Shown piece by piece: positions 54,402-63,366 of a stretch of 64,000 nt of DNA. Position 1 is the first letter of the stretch; each line of letters begins with the position of its first letter. The notes under the pieces are model-generated. The model searched no databases and had not been told where the DNA came from. It saw nothing but the letters and a program-made list of their open reading frames with translations. The stretch is taken from NCBI RefSeq assembly GCF_003217235.1, contig NZ_QJTF01000006.1:1-64000 (forward strand), given 5' to 3'. Origin of the DNA: Paramesorhizobium leguminum (GTDB lineage Bacteria > Pseudomonadota > Alphaproteobacteria > Rhizobiales > Rhizobiaceae). The position numbers were made by a program, and so were the translations under genes.

Positions 54402-54555
54402 AAGGAGGTGAGACGATCTTCCTTTACCGGAGGGACCGGGCCGAAGCCCGATCCCAATGTGCTTACTTAATTTTGCTGACAGTCAGGGTGAACCGCCAAG
54501 TCGTTAACCTGATAATCAGCGTAAGCCCGGTTTTCTTCAATCGTCTCACCTCCTT
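54402..54555. promoter_or_regulatory. 16-bp inverted repeat with SD and anti-SD arms
   Basis: AAGGAGGTGAGACGAT at 54402-54417 and its exact complement ATCGTCTCACCTCCTT at 54540-54555, 122 bases apart. Each strand carries a perfect AAGGAGGTGA with an ATC (plus, 54416) or ATT (minus, 54541) codon 7 bases after GGAGG. The plus frame is open about 66 codons to 54616, and the minus frame 24 codons to 54467. A CGGGC-CGAA-GCCCG hairpin sits inside. It may be a structured regulatory RNA, leaderless-type small ORFs, or a MITE-like element; no function is claimed. Confidence 0.6.
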
Positions 54556-54716
54556 TCATTTGCCGGATCGAAATCCGGCGACGCGATCATATCCAAATCG
54601 TCTTCAAAGCAAATAGAGATGGTTGTAACGCGTAGAAAATTTCTACTCGCTATTTTGTTTCTCTTTTGTTCACATTTCTGCTGTCAAGTGCGCCTTGCAA
54701 ACGGTAAGGTCGGCAC

Positions 54717-55226
54717 ATGAGAGAAGCGATTCGGATTATCGGTATTGACCCGGGCTTGAGACGGACGGGCTGGGGCGTGGTGGAGACGCTTGGCAACTCG
54801 CTGCGCTTCATTGCTTCCGGCACGGTCAAATCCGACGACAAGATGGATCTTGCTTCCAGGCTTTGTCAGTTGCATGAGGGGCTTTCCGCGGTTTTGCACA
54901 GCCATATGCCGCATGAGGCGGCCGTGGAGCATACATTCGTCAACAAGGATGCTACCGCCACGCTGAAGCTTGGTCAGGCACGCGGCATCGCCATGCTTGT
55001 GCCGGCGCAGGCTGGCTTGAGCGTCGCTGAATATGCGCCGAATGCGGTCAAGAAGGCAGTGATCGGCGTCGGGCATGGCGAGAAGCAGCAGATCCACATG
55101 ATGGTCAAGGTTTTGATGCCTAAGGCCACCTTTGAGGGTAACGATGCCGCCGATGCGCTGGCCATCGCCATCTGTCACGCCCATAACAGGCAAAGTATCA
55201 CCGGGAGGCTCGCGCAAATCGCATGA
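54717..55226 (+). CDS. ruvC: Crossover-junction endodeoxyribonuclease RuvC
   Basis: 169-aa Holliday-junction resolvase. RNase-H-like acidic residues D11 ([12 protein letters not shown]), E71 (AAVEHTF), D143 and D147 ([12 protein letters not shown]) are present. The stop overlaps the ruvA ATG (ATGA), so it is translationally coupled. First gene of ruvCAB, the resolvase-branch migration complex. Confidence 0.96.
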   Translation: MREAIRIIGIDPGLRRTGWGVVETLGNSLRFIASGTVKSDDKMDLASRLCQLHEGLSAVLHSHMPHEAAVEHTFVNKDATATLKLGQARGIAMLVPAQAGLSVAEYAPNAVKKAVIGVGHGEKQQIHMMVKVLMPKATFEGNDAADALAIAICHAHNRQSITGRLAQIA

Positions 55227-55840
55227 TCGGCAAGCTCAAGGGAACGGTCGATGAGATCGACGAGGATCATGTCATTATCGATGTGCATGGCGTCGGTTAT
55301 GTCGCCTATTGCTCGACGCGGACGCTCGGCAATCTGCCTGGTGTGGGCGAGGCGGCGACGCTCTTCATCGAGACCTATGTCCGCGAGGACATGATCCGGC
55401 TTTATGGCTTCGCCTCCCATCTGGAACGCGAGTGGTTTCGTTTGTTGCAAAATGTGCAAGGTGTGGGCGCGAAGGTGGCGCTCGCGGTGCTTGGCACGCT
55501 GACGCCGTCGGAACTCGCCAATGCCATCGCGCTGCGCGATCTCGCCATGGTCAGCCGCGCGCCTGGTGTCGGCAAGAAGGTGGCGGAGCGGATCGTCACC
55601 GAATTGAAGAACAAGGCTCCGGCTTTCGCCGGCGAAGCGTCCGGCACCATCGGGCTGAAGCAAGAGCTGGGCGAAGGGGTAGCTCCCGCGCCCGTCGCCG
55701 ATGCGGTTTCGGCACTCAGCAATCTCGGCTATTCGCGCGACCAGGCGGCCAATGCGGTTGCGGCGGCGCTGAAGCAGGCGGGAGAGGATGCCGATTCCGC
55801 GAAACTCATCCGGCTTGGGCTGAAGGAACTGGCGCGGTGA
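55223..55840 (+). CDS. ruvA: Holliday-junction DNA-binding protein RuvA
   Basis: 205-aa tetramer-forming protein that holds the junction. OB-fold N domain [20 protein letters not shown], helix-hairpin-helix modules ([30 protein letters not shown]) and C-terminal domain that contacts RuvB ([16 protein letters not shown]). Overlaps ruvC and lies 7 bases before ruvB. Confidence 0.96.
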   Translation: MIGKLKGTVDEIDEDHVIIDVHGVGYVAYCSTRTLGNLPGVGEAATLFIETYVREDMIRLYGFASHLEREWFRLLQNVQGVGAKVALAVLGTLTPSELANAIALRDLAMVSRAPGVGKKVAERIVTELKNKAPAFAGEASGTIGLKQELGEGVAPAPVADAVSALSNLGYSRDQAANAVAAALKQAGEDADSAKLIRLGLKELAR

Positions 55841-55847
55841 GAATGGC

Positions 55848-56888
55848 ATGAACGATAGCAACCGCCTGATATCTCCCGACAAGCGCGGCGAGGATGTCGA
55901 CAACACGCTGCGGCCGCAATCGCTTGACGATTTCGTCGGGCAGGCGGCGGCGCGGGCCAATCTGAAAGTGTTCATCGAGGCGGCGCGGACGCGCGGCGAG
56001 GCGCTCGACCATGTGCTTTTCGTCGGACCGCCCGGCCTTGGCAAGACCACGCTGGCGCAGATCATGGCGAAGGAGCTGGGCGCTAATTTCCGCTCGACCT
56101 CCGGTCCGGTCATCGCCAAGGCCGGCGATCTGGCTGCGCTCCTGACCAATCTCGAAGACCGGGATGTGCTGTTCATTGACGAGATCCACCGGCTCAACCC
56201 GGCGGTGGAGGAAATCCTCTATCCGGCGATGGAAGATTTCCAGCTCGACCTCATCATCGGCGAAGGACCGGCGGCGCGGTCGGTGAAGATCGATCTCGCC
56301 CGCTTCACGCTTGTCGCCGCGACCACCCGCCTTGGCCTTTTGACCACGCCGCTGCGTGATCGCTTCGGCATTCCCGTGCGGCTCAATTTCTATACGGTGC
56401 CGGAGCTTGAGCATATCGTGCGGCGCGGCGCGCGGATCATGCAACTGGGCATTTCGGATGACGGTGCACTGGAGATCGCGCGGCGCGCGCGCGGTACGCC
56501 GCGCATCGCCGGGCGGCTGTTGCGGCGGGTGCGCGACTTTGCGCTTGTGGCTCGGGCCGATACCGTCAACCGCAAGATAGCCGACGAGGCGCTTTTGCGG
56601 CTTGAGGTTGACAGCATCGGCCTCGACCAGCTCGACCGGCGCTATCTCGACATGATCGCCCGGAATTTCGGTGGCGGTCCGGTCGGCATCGAAACCATCG
56701 CCGCCGGCCTTTCCGAGCCGCGCGATGCGATCGAGGATATCATCGAGCCCTATCTCATCCAGCAGGGCTTCATCCAGCGCACCCCGCGCGGGCGCGTGCT
56801 GACCGTCAACGCATGGCGGCATCTGGGACTAACCGCGCCGTCCGATCTTGCGCAAACGCAGATCGGGCTATTTCAGGATGACGATTGA
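55848..56888 (+). CDS. ruvB: Holliday-junction helicase RuvB
   Basis: 346-aa AAA+ motor. Walker [10 protein letters not shown] at 60-68, Walker [10 protein letters not shown] at about 108-116, sensor [16 protein letters not shown] at about 160-175, and C-terminal winged helix ending [14 protein letters not shown]. Seven bases after ruvA; last gene of ruvCAB. Convergent with GH5, 14 bases away. Confidence 0.97.
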   Translation: MNDSNRLISPDKRGEDVDNTLRPQSLDDFVGQAAARANLKVFIEAARTRGEALDHVLFVGPPGLGKTTLAQIMAKELGANFRSTSGPVIAKAGDLAALLTNLEDRDVLFIDEIHRLNPAVEEILYPAMEDFQLDLIIGEGPAARSVKIDLARFTLVAATTRLGLLTTPLRDRFGIPVRLNFYTVPELEHIVRRGARIMQLGISDDGALEIARRARGTPRIAGRLLRRVRDFALVARADTVNRKIADEALLRLEVDSIGLDQLDRRYLDMIARNFGGGPVGIETIAAGLSEPRDAIEDIIEPYLIQQGFIQRTPRGRVLTVNAWRHLGLTAPSDLAQTQIGLFQDDD

Positions 56889-56902
56889 CCTCTGTGGGGT
56901 AG

Positions 56903-58153
56903 CTATTTCAGCCCCAGCCCTTTCAGGATAAGGGGGTCCAATATGCGGTTCTTGTCATCGTTGGTGATGCCGAAGGCGCCGCCCCATGACCAGACGGCCC
57001 AAGCATATCCGTAGCGCTCCGATAGTGTGGTGATGTCGTGCAGATAGGCGGCGCGCCATTGCGAGGGCATACGATAAGGATTGCCATCTTCCTGCCGGAT
57101 CATGCCGAACTCGCCCAAGAAGATATCTTCCTTTGGGATGCCATATTTTGCAGCCCATGCCGCAACCGTCTTGAAGGGCGCTTCGATGACGTTGGAGAGC
57201 TTTTCCGGCGTATCGATCTCGGCATATTGCTCATCGAGATAGGCCAGCAGTCCGATGCGTCGCATCAGGGGCGCCTTTTCTTCGATGCGTTGACGTATTT
57301 CTTCGAGGGTTCTCTCCCGTTCGGCTGGCGGGACACTATAGGGCGGATAGGGGAGGCCGGTAACGTAGCGGATGAAATCGCCCGCCCATAGCGCGCCCTG
57401 ATGCGTCAACAGAAAAGGGCCATAGGTATGGAAACTCCAGATGATATTGTCGTCGGGAATATCGCGTGGGTCTACCCGTGCCAGCGCCTCCGCCTTGCCC
57501 CAGCATCCGCCTGAAAGTACCAAGGTCAAATTTGTGGCAGAGGCGCGCGCGGCGGCGAAAAGCTGCCGCAGCATTCCCGGCCAGCGAGGGGAGGATGTCG
57601 CATCGCAATCGACGACAGGCTCGTTCATCAACTCGAACGCAATTTTATCCGGCGCTTCCCTAGAAAGGGTGCGGCCCATAGTGCGGACAACATCCAGATA
57701 GCGCTCGAAAAGAGCCGGGTCGGCCATGACATTGGTCATGCTGACGCTGCGTTCCGTAGGGAAGAGATGGAGATCGACAACCGCGTTCAATCCGGCTTCA
57801 TTGACCAGGTGGGCGGATTGCAACACGCTTTCATAAAGCTTGTCGCGGAAGATGATTGTCTTATCGGATAGGAATGGGGCGGGGTCGACCGGAATGCGGA
57901 CGAAATCGAACCCGGCCTGTTTCAGCGCGGCCAAATCCTGTGGCTCAAGGCTCTTGCGCCATTCCGGGTAGGGCAGGAGCACGCTTTCGTCGTTCCAGCG
58001 GCTTTCGTCTGGCCAGGTGGTCCATATATCGAGATTGACGCCGCGCTTCATTTTGAACGTCGCGGCGGCAGCGGGCATGGCGAACGCCACGGCGAGCGCC
58101 AGAGCGGGGAATAGCGGTTTCTTCAGCTTGAACATGGCGGCCAAGAGTGTCAT
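56903..58153 (-). CDS. Glycoside hydrolase family 5 (secreted)
   Basis: 416-aa TIM-barrel hydrolase with a signal peptide at about 1-31. The acid/base is E178 in FELMNEPV; the nucleophile is E348 in FLGEFGM. KRGVNLDIW and SFHTYGPF are typical GH5 elements. It cleaves beta-linked glycans in periplasm or outside; exact specificity unknown. An alternative ATG at 58135 would still leave a signal peptide. Only 33 bases separate it from divergent ybgC. Confidence 0.87.
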   Translation of the reverse strand: MTLLAAMFKLKKPLFPALALAVAFAMPAAAATFKMKRGVNLDIWTTWPDESRWNDESVLLPYPEWRKSLEPQDLAALKQAGFDFVRIPVDPAPFLSDKTIIFRDKLYESVLQSAHLVNEAGLNAVVDLHLFPTERSVSMTNVMADPALFERYLDVVRTMGRTLSREAPDKIAFELMNEPVVDCDATSSPRWPGMLRQLFAAARASATNLTLVLSGGCWGKAEALARVDPRDIPDDNIIWSFHTYGPFLLTHQGALWAGDFIRYVTGLPYPPYSVPPAERERTLEEIRQRIEEKAPLMRRIGLLAYLDEQYAEIDTPEKLSNVIEAPFKTVAAWAAKYGIPKEDIFLGEFGMIRQEDGNPYRMPSQWRAAYLHDITTLSERYGYAWAVWSWGGAFGITNDDKNRILDPLILKGLGLK

Positions 58154-58186
58154 CGCTTCACTTCATCATATAATGAGGAAGCGGGA

Positions 58187-58663
58187 ATGGCGGAACCAAA
58201 TCAGCTTACCGGCGATAATTCAAGGGCAGGGGACGCGCTGCTTTCAGGCGTGTTGACGACAAGCGGCCACCGGCTTCTCGCGCGGGTCTATTACGCGGAT
58301 ACGGATTTTTCCGGTGTGGTCTATCATGGCCGCTATCTGGAATTTCTCGAACGCGGACGCACCGATTTCCTGCGCCTTACCGGCATCCATCATTCCGAAC
58401 TGGCGGATGGGGTGCATGGCGAGCATCTGGTCTGGATCGTACGGCGCATGGAGATCGATTTTCGAGGTCCCGCGCGCATCGATGACATTCTGGCGATCGA
58501 GACACGGGTAGAGGATGTTTCCGGTGCGCGCATCCATATGTTGCAGAGGATTTCGCGGGAGGACGTTCTGTTGATCGAGGCGAAGGTGGAGGCGGCGCTC
58601 ATCAACAAGGAGGGGAGGCCGCGGCGTTTTCCGAAGGAGTGGAAAGAGCTGTTCCTGCGTTAG
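58187..58663 (+). CDS. ybgC: Tol-Pal-associated acyl-CoA thioesterase YbgC
   Basis: 158-aa hot-dog-fold thioesterase. Active-site segment VYYADTDFSGVVYHGRYLEF at about 35-54 with the catalytic Asp. N-terminal ~20 residues form an extra hydrophilic tail. It usually heads tolQRAB; here queCDE and a spacer of 2.3 kb intervene before tolQ, so it is probably a separate transcript. Confidence 0.92.
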   Translation: MAEPNQLTGDNSRAGDALLSGVLTTSGHRLLARVYYADTDFSGVVYHGRYLEFLERGRTDFLRLTGIHHSELADGVHGEHLVWIVRRMEIDFRGPARIDDILAIETRVEDVSGARIHMLQRISREDVLLIEAKVEAALINKEGRPRRFPKEWKELFLR

Positions 58664-58688
58664 CGTTTGCCAGAACTAGTGCCCGCGC

Positions 58689-58811
58689 CCTCGTCCTTCG
58701 AGGCTCCGCTTCGCTACACACATCAGGATGAGGGCTACTGCGACGTTGCGGCCCCTTCACCCTCATGGTGAGGTGCGAAGCGTAGCGGAGCCTCGAACCA
58801 CGGGGGTGAAG
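58689..58811. repeat. Repeat family C, copy 3 (inverted pair)
   Basis: Arms CTCGTCCTTCGAGGCTCCGC ... ATGAGG and GTGAGGTGCGAAGCGTAGCG ... CGGGGGTGAAGG. More diverged than the other two copies. Between ybgC and the convergent queE. Confidence 0.88.
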
Positions 58812-58863
58812 GGCGCACTACGTTTCCATCTAAATATGAAAAAGCGTATAGATGTCACGCTAT

Positions 58864-59595
58864 TCACACACCCCGCTTATTACCCCAAAGAAGCACATGC
58901 AACTGCGGTAGGATACGGGCCGCATACCACCGGTCTTCCGTCACCTTGGCAACCAGCCAAAGCATCCGATCCATAATCCCGTCGATATCCACATGCGCCG
59001 CATCGTCGTGCGGCGGGGGTGGCGTGTGATTGCCCGGTTGGAGGTAGATTGGCGTATCCGGGTATCGCCCTGCCGTCCGCCGTGCGAACGCGTAGTCCTC
59101 ATCGTCGAAGACGACGATCTTGAGCGCGATCTGTGCCTGTCCGGCGCTACCTGCCGTGAGGCAAGCGTCCAGTTGGTCCCAATCGGTCCGCATTCCGCTG
59201 GAAGGCGGTTTGGGGCTGAGGACAAGCACGTCGAGATCGGCAAACCAGTCGCGAGCGATGCTGCCCTGCGTTTCCAGGGCGAAACGATATCCATGCGAAT
59301 GTCCGAGTTCGATGAGGGGCTCGAGCGGCTGAACCGCCGGGTTGCCTCCCGATAGCGAAACCGTCAGAGGGATTCCGCCGGAGAGGCGGGTTACCTCCTG
59401 AAAGATCGCTTCCGGGGACATCGGCGTCCACTCATGCCGGAACGCGCTGTCGACTGCGTGCAGGCTATCGCACCAGGAGCAGCGGTAATCGCAGCCGCCG
59501 GTCCGCACGAAGACGGTCGGCAATCCAATCAAGGCGCCTTCACCCTGTATCGTCGGGCCGAAGATTTCGCTGGTGCGGATAATCTGCCCGGTCAT
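58864..59595 (-). CDS. queE: 7-carboxy-7-deazaguanine synthase QueE
   Basis: 243-aa radical-SAM enzyme making CDG from 6-carboxy-tetrahydropterin. Cluster cysteines C35, C39 and C42 ([11 protein letters not shown]); N-terminal [13 protein letters not shown]. The ATG at 59595 overlaps the queD stop. Last of queC-queD-queE; the preQ1 riboswitch upstream of queC would control all three. Confidence 0.94.
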   Translation of the reverse strand: MTGQIIRTSEIFGPTIQGEGALIGLPTVFVRTGGCDYRCSWCDSLHAVDSAFRHEWTPMSPEAIFQEVTRLSGGIPLTVSLSGGNPAVQPLEPLIELGHSHGYRFALETQGSIARDWFADLDVLVLSPKPPSSGMRTDWDQLDACLTAGSAGQAQIALKIVVFDDEDYAFARRTAGRYPDTPIYLQPGNHTPPPPHDDAAHVDIDGIMDRMLWLVAKVTEDRWYAARILPQLHVLLWGNKRGV

Positions 59596-59963
59596 GGCTG
59601 CGAAGCGGTGGGGCGATATTCGGCCCATGTCTTAGGGGTCTCGCTAATGCGCACCGCCGATGTCTCAGGGAGACGCGCCTTGCACCAATCGAAGAAGTGC
59701 TTCGCCAGAAACTCGGACGTTACCTTTTCATGGCCGAAGACTTCGTTCAAATGGCGATGGTCCAGCGTCTCGTCGATATAGCGCTTGAGGGCCGAAAGAT
59801 CGTGGTAGTCGCGGACGAAACCATCTTCGCCCAAGGTTTCAGCGGCAAGCTCGACGACCACGATGTAGTTATGACCGTGCAGGCGCGCGCATTGATGCTC
59901 CGGCGGTAGATGGCTCAGCTGATGGGAGGCGGAGAAATGGAATTCCTTGGTGATCCGGTACAT
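59592..59963 (-). CDS. queD: 6-carboxytetrahydropterin synthase QueD
   Basis: 123-aa enzyme converting dihydroneopterin triphosphate to 6-carboxy-tetrahydropterin. Zinc ligands H14, H29 and H31; catalytic C25 in [11 protein letters not shown]. It overlaps queC by one base (TAATG) and queE by the ATGA arrangement, so translation is coupled across the operon. Confidence 0.95.
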   Translation of the reverse strand: MYRITKEFHFSASHQLSHLPPEHQCARLHGHNYIVVVELAAETLGEDGFVRDYHDLSALKRYIDETLDHRHLNEVFGHEKVTSEFLAKHFFDWCKARLPETSAVRISETPKTWAEYRPTASQP

Positions 59964-60673
59964 TACCGTTCCTCCCTAACGGCGTGTTGCGACACGGCCG
60001 TTTTCCAGAAATCCGGATCCTCATATCGTGTCGGGTCCTCGATGCCGGCGAGGTGGAAAGCCTCGCGGCGCTCGACGCAGGTGCCGCAGCGCCCGCAATG
60101 GTTCTCCCCGCCCTTGTAGCAGGACCAGCTTTCGGCGAACGGTGTGCCATGCCTCGCGCCATCGCTGACGATTTCCGCCTTGGAGATCTCGACATAAGGC
60201 GCAAAAAGCCTGACCTTTGCATATCCGTCGAGAGCCTCGTCCTGCATGGCCTGGAATGCTTCGATGAAGCCGGGCCGGCAGTCGGGATAGATGAAGTGGT
60301 CCCCGCCATGCACGGCGACGGCGACCGCGTCCGCCTTTTGCGCAGCCGCCAGGCCGAACGCTATCGCCAGCATGATGGCATTGCGGTTCGGAACGATGGT
60401 GGTCTTCATCGTCTCCTCCGCATAATGCCCGTCGGGCACGTCCACGTCATCGGTCAGCGCCGAACCGGTGAGATGCGCTCCGATTGGACGGATGTCGATG
60501 ACATGGTGCGCGACGCCCAGCCGCTTCGCGCAGCTGGCGGCGAAGTCGATCTCCCTAAGGTGGCGCTGGCCGTAATCGAAGGATATGAGGCCGGTGAGTT
60601 CGTGTTCCGCCGCCACCTTGTGGGCCAAGGATACGGAATCCAGTCCGCCGGAGCAGACGACGAGTGTTTTCAT
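59963..60673 (-). CDS. queC: 7-cyano-7-deazaguanine synthase QueC
   Basis: 236-aa ATP-dependent enzyme turning CDG into preQ0. P-loop CSGGLDS (7-13) and zinc cysteines in CYKGGENHCGRCGTCVERRE near the C-terminus. The start at 60673 lies 9 bases after the preQ1 riboswitch; the long upstream frame runs through the riboswitch and is rejected. Confidence 0.95.
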   Translation of the reverse strand: MKTLVVCSGGLDSVSLAHKVAAEHELTGLISFDYGQRHLREIDFAASCAKRLGVAHHVIDIRPIGAHLTGSALTDDVDVPDGHYAEETMKTTIVPNRNAIMLAIAFGLAAAQKADAVAVAVHGGDHFIYPDCRPGFIEAFQAMQDEALDGYAKVRLFAPYVEISKAEIVSDGARHGTPFAESWSCYKGGENHCGRCGTCVERREAFHLAGIEDPTRYEDPDFWKTAVSQHAVREER

Positions 60674-60681
60674 GTGCGTTG

Positions 60682-60718
60682 TCCCTTGTTTTGTTGATCC
60701 GGGTGGGCTGCGACCGGA
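60682..60718 (-). ncRNA. PreQ1-I riboswitch
   Basis: Minus strand: stem CCGG, loop with TCGCAG, closing CCGG, then the A-rich tail ATCAACAAAACAAGGGA. This matches the preQ1 class I pattern (close to the Thermoanaerobacter tengcongensis example). The tail contains the queC Shine-Dalgarno (AAGGG), so ligand binding would hide it and reduce translation of queCDE. Confidence 0.88.
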
Positions 60719-60998
60719 AAGAGAGGCTTTTATGACAAACGGGATCGTTTGGAAAGGGCGTTCGAAAATGCTGGAATCATAACTCATCCTTAACCATAAG
60801 GATTCATGAATGCGCGAGAACGGAGATGAGGGCAACGGACCGCGTTTGATCCCGCGCCTTCCTTTCACCAAATTTAGCCGCAAGAAGCCGTATTAGGGGG
60901 CTATTAACCTCTTTACAAAATGCGGCGACTGCGACAACGAATGCGACCCTTGCCGCCCGGTCCCGTGCCGGGCGTTTGGATTCGAGGATGGTGGACTT
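60719..60998. other. queC/tolQ divergent promoter region
   Basis: No gene. A GC-rich hairpin (CGCCCGG/CCGGGCG) at about 60954-60976 lies close to the tolQ start and may affect its translation. The tol promoter is probably in the AT-rich 60880-60920 stretch. Confidence 0.5.
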
Positions 60999-61709
60999 AT
61001 GGAAAACATTGCGCTTGCTGCTCCCAGCGCCGACGTCTCCCTCTGGGGCTTGTTCATGCAGGCGAACTGGGTGGTCAAGCTCGTCATGCTCGGCCTTCTC
61101 GGCGCCTCGGTCTGGACGTGGGCGATCGTCGTAGACAAGACGGTTGGCTATGGCCGCGCGCGCAGGGCGCTCGATCGCTTCGAGCAGGTGTTCTGGTCCG
61201 GGCAGTCGCTGGAGGATCTCTATCGCAATCTGAATGATCGCCGCACGACGGGCACGAGCGCCATCTTCATGGCGGCGATGCGCGAGTGGAAAAAATCCTT
61301 TGAGAAGGGCGCGCGTTCACCCATTGCGCTGCAGATGCGCATCGACAAGGCGATGGATGTGGCTCTGGCGCGCGAGAACGACAAGCTGGAATCCCGTCTG
61401 GGCTTTCTTGCGACAATCGGTTCGGCGGCGCCATTCATAGGCTTGTTCGGTACCGTGGTAGGCATCATGACGTCGTTCCAGGCCATCGCCTCTTCGAAAT
61501 CGACCAATCTGGCAGTCGTGGCGCCTGGTATCGCCGAGGCGCTTCTGGCGACGGCCATCGGACTCCTCGCCGCTATTCCGGCAGTTATCGCCTACAACAA
61601 GCTTTCCAGCGACGCGGGCAAGATCAGCGCGCGCATGGAAGGCTTCGCCGACGAGTTTTCCGCCATACTCTCGCGGCAAATCGATGAGAAGCTTCAGCCT
61701 CGCCAGTAA
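60999..61709 (+). CDS. tolQ: Tol-Pal system proton channel TolQ
   Basis: 236-aa inner-membrane protein with three transmembrane helices, one near the N-terminus (WVVKLVMLGLLGASVWTWAI) and two in the C-half (LGFLATIGSAAPFIGLFGTVVGIM, GIAEALLATAIGLLAAIPAVIAY). Forms the proton-driven motor with TolR that energises TolA. First gene of tolQRAB, upstream of a 20-bp tandem duplication before tolR. Confidence 0.96.
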   Translation: MENIALAAPSADVSLWGLFMQANWVVKLVMLGLLGASVWTWAIVVDKTVGYGRARRALDRFEQVFWSGQSLEDLYRNLNDRRTTGTSAIFMAAMREWKKSFEKGARSPIALQMRIDKAMDVALARENDKLESRLGFLATIGSAAPFIGLFGTVVGIMTSFQAIASSKSTNLAVVAPGIAEALLATAIGLLAAIPAVIAYNKLSSDAGKISARMEGFADEFSAILSRQIDEKLQPRQ

Positions 61710-61718
61710 AGGCGAGCG

Positions 61719-61758
61719 CCGGAAACGGATTTAGAGGGCCGGAAACGGATTTAGAGGG
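61719..61758. repeat. 20-bp tandem duplication between tolQ and tolR
   Basis: Two exact copies of CCGGAAACGGATTTAGAGGG in the 60-base tolQ-tolR spacer. Each contains AGAGGG, the second being near tolR's start; it could offer a variable ribosome-site spacing. Confidence 0.9.
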
Positions 61759-61769
61759 AAAGACAAGCC

Positions 61770-62222
61770 ATGGGCATGTCGGTGGGAAATCAGGGATCTG
61801 GCGGCGGCCGCCGTGGCCGTCGCGGGCGCAGGAAAGCCCTGATGAGCGAGATCAACGTCACGCCCTTCGTGGACGTGATGCTGGTGCTGCTCATCATCTT
61901 CATGGTCGCCGCGCCGATGTTGACCGTCGGCGTGCCCATCGACCTGCCCGAGACGCAGGCCAAGGAGATGAATGCGCAGACGCAGCCGATCACCGTCTCG
62001 GTCAATGACAAGGGGCAGATCTATCTGCAGGAAACCGAGATCGGCCTCGACGAGGTCGTGCCGAAGCTAGAGGCGATTTCCAAGACGGGTTATGAGGAAC
62101 GTATCTTTGTGCGCGGCGACAAGAGCGCGGATTACGGCACCGTCATGCAGGTCATGGCGCGAATTTCAGCGGCCGGTTTCAAGAATATCGGTCTTGTGAC
62201 ACTCCAGGAGCAGAATAGCTGA
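61770..62222 (+). CDS. tolR: Tol-Pal system protein TolR
   Basis: 150-aa protein with one transmembrane helix at about 35-55; the segment [20 protein letters not shown] carries the conserved Asp for proton flow. A basic glycine-rich N-terminal tail ([11 protein letters not shown]) precedes. The periplasmic domain is of ExbD/TolR type. Works with TolQ. 7 bases before tolA. Confidence 0.95.
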   Translation: MGMSVGNQGSGGGRRGRRGRRKALMSEINVTPFVDVMLVLLIIFMVAAPMLTVGVPIDLPETQAKEMNAQTQPITVSVNDKGQIYLQETEIGLDEVVPKLEAISKTGYEERIFVRGDKSADYGTVMQVMARISAAGFKNIGLVTLQEQNS

Positions 62223-62229
62223 CGCCATC

Positions 62230-63309
62230 ATGAAGGCTGGCCTGACATCCTCCGCGATTTTGCACGCCGTCATCCTCGGATGGGGACTTGTATCCTTTTC
62301 GTCGCCGAAACCTTTCGAGATCACGGATGCCGAGGCGCTGCCGGTGGATATCGTGCCGATCGAATCCATCACGCAAATCCAGCAGGGCGACAAGAAGGCT
62401 CCGATGAAGGAAAAGGCCGCGGTGACGCCGACGACGAAGCCCAAGCCGCCCCTGGAGAATGCCGAGAATGCGGGTGACAACGATATCGACCTGAAAACAC
62501 CGCCCAAGCCCGATGCCAAGCCGAAACCGGTGGAGACGGCGGACGCCGCCAAGCCACAGCCGAAGCCGGTGGAAAAGCCGGAGCCGATTCCAGATCCGAA
62601 GCCGGAACCGAAGCCCGAGCCCAAGCCGACGCCGGTTCCGGCAACTGAAGTTCAGCCCAAGCCTGAGCCCAAGCAGGAAGTGAAGCCGGATGCAGTGGCT
62701 GAGGCCATCGAGAAGCAGACGGAAAGCCCTGACGCCGAAGCCGTGAAGCTGCCCGACAAGGTTCCCGCGCCCGACGCCAAGCCGAAGCCGCCGCAGGCGC
62801 AGACGGCCAAGACGCCGGACCGCAAGCAGACCGAAGAGACGAAAGAGACGGCATCGGCTGCGGCCAAGAACGCGTCGGAAGAGAAAGACGCCATCGCCGA
62901 TGAGGTCAAGGCGCTTCTTAATCGCGAGAAGGCCGCTGGCGGCGGTGCGAAGCGCTCTACCGAACAGGCCTCGCTTGGCGGCGAGAAGAATACGGGCGGC
63001 TCGAAACTGAGCCAGAGCGAGCTCGATGCGCTGAAAGGCCAGATATCCAAGTGCTGGAACGTGCCGGCCGGCGTGGCTGATGCGCAAGGACTGCGCGTGA
63101 CGGTGAAGATGAAATTGACCGAAACGGGCGAGATCGAAGGCACGCCGGAGGTTACGTCCGCCGGTGGTGGCGATGGCGCGGTCAGCAGGGCGGCGGCAGG
63201 TAGCGCGCTTCGCGCCGTCATGCGCTGCGCACCTTACAATTTGCCGCGCGACAAATACGATGACTGGGCCGATGTCACCGCGCATTTCGACCCAAGCGAG
63301 ATGTTCTAG
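62230..63309 (+). CDS. tolA: Tol-Pal system protein TolA
   Basis: 359-aa protein: single N-terminal membrane anchor at about 1-20 (SAILHAVILGWGLVSF), a long extended Pro/Lys/Glu-rich domain at about 55-240 with PKP repeats, and a C-terminal domain at about 265-359 with CWNVPAGVADAQGLRVTVKM that contacts TolB/Pal. Length is normal for alphaproteobacteria, whose domain II is PKPEP-rich rather than Ala-helical. Confidence 0.93.
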   Translation: MKAGLTSSAILHAVILGWGLVSFSSPKPFEITDAEALPVDIVPIESITQIQQGDKKAPMKEKAAVTPTTKPKPPLENAENAGDNDIDLKTPPKPDAKPKPVETADAAKPQPKPVEKPEPIPDPKPEPKPEPKPTPVPATEVQPKPEPKQEVKPDAVAEAIEKQTESPDAEAVKLPDKVPAPDAKPKPPQAQTAKTPDRKQTEETKETASAAAKNASEEKDAIADEVKALLNREKAAGGGAKRSTEQASLGGEKNTGGSKLSQSELDALKGQISKCWNVPAGVADAQGLRVTVKMKLTETGEIEGTPEVTSAGGGDGAVSRAAAGSALRAVMRCAPYNLPRDKYDDWADVTAHFDPSEMF

Positions 63310-63366
63310 AATTCAACCAGCTTTGCCAATCGAATGGCCCCAAGGACAAACGAGGTCCACGAAATT

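Noticed and set aside
54540-54560. Fragment of a 16S rRNA gene 3' end
   Set aside because: Only about 12 bases match (TCACCTCCTTTC), and the preceding rRNA helix sequence is absent; it is better explained as the arm of the inverted repeat.
60674-60883. 70-codon N-terminal extension of queC
   Set aside because: It runs through the preQ1 riboswitch and does not resemble QueC.
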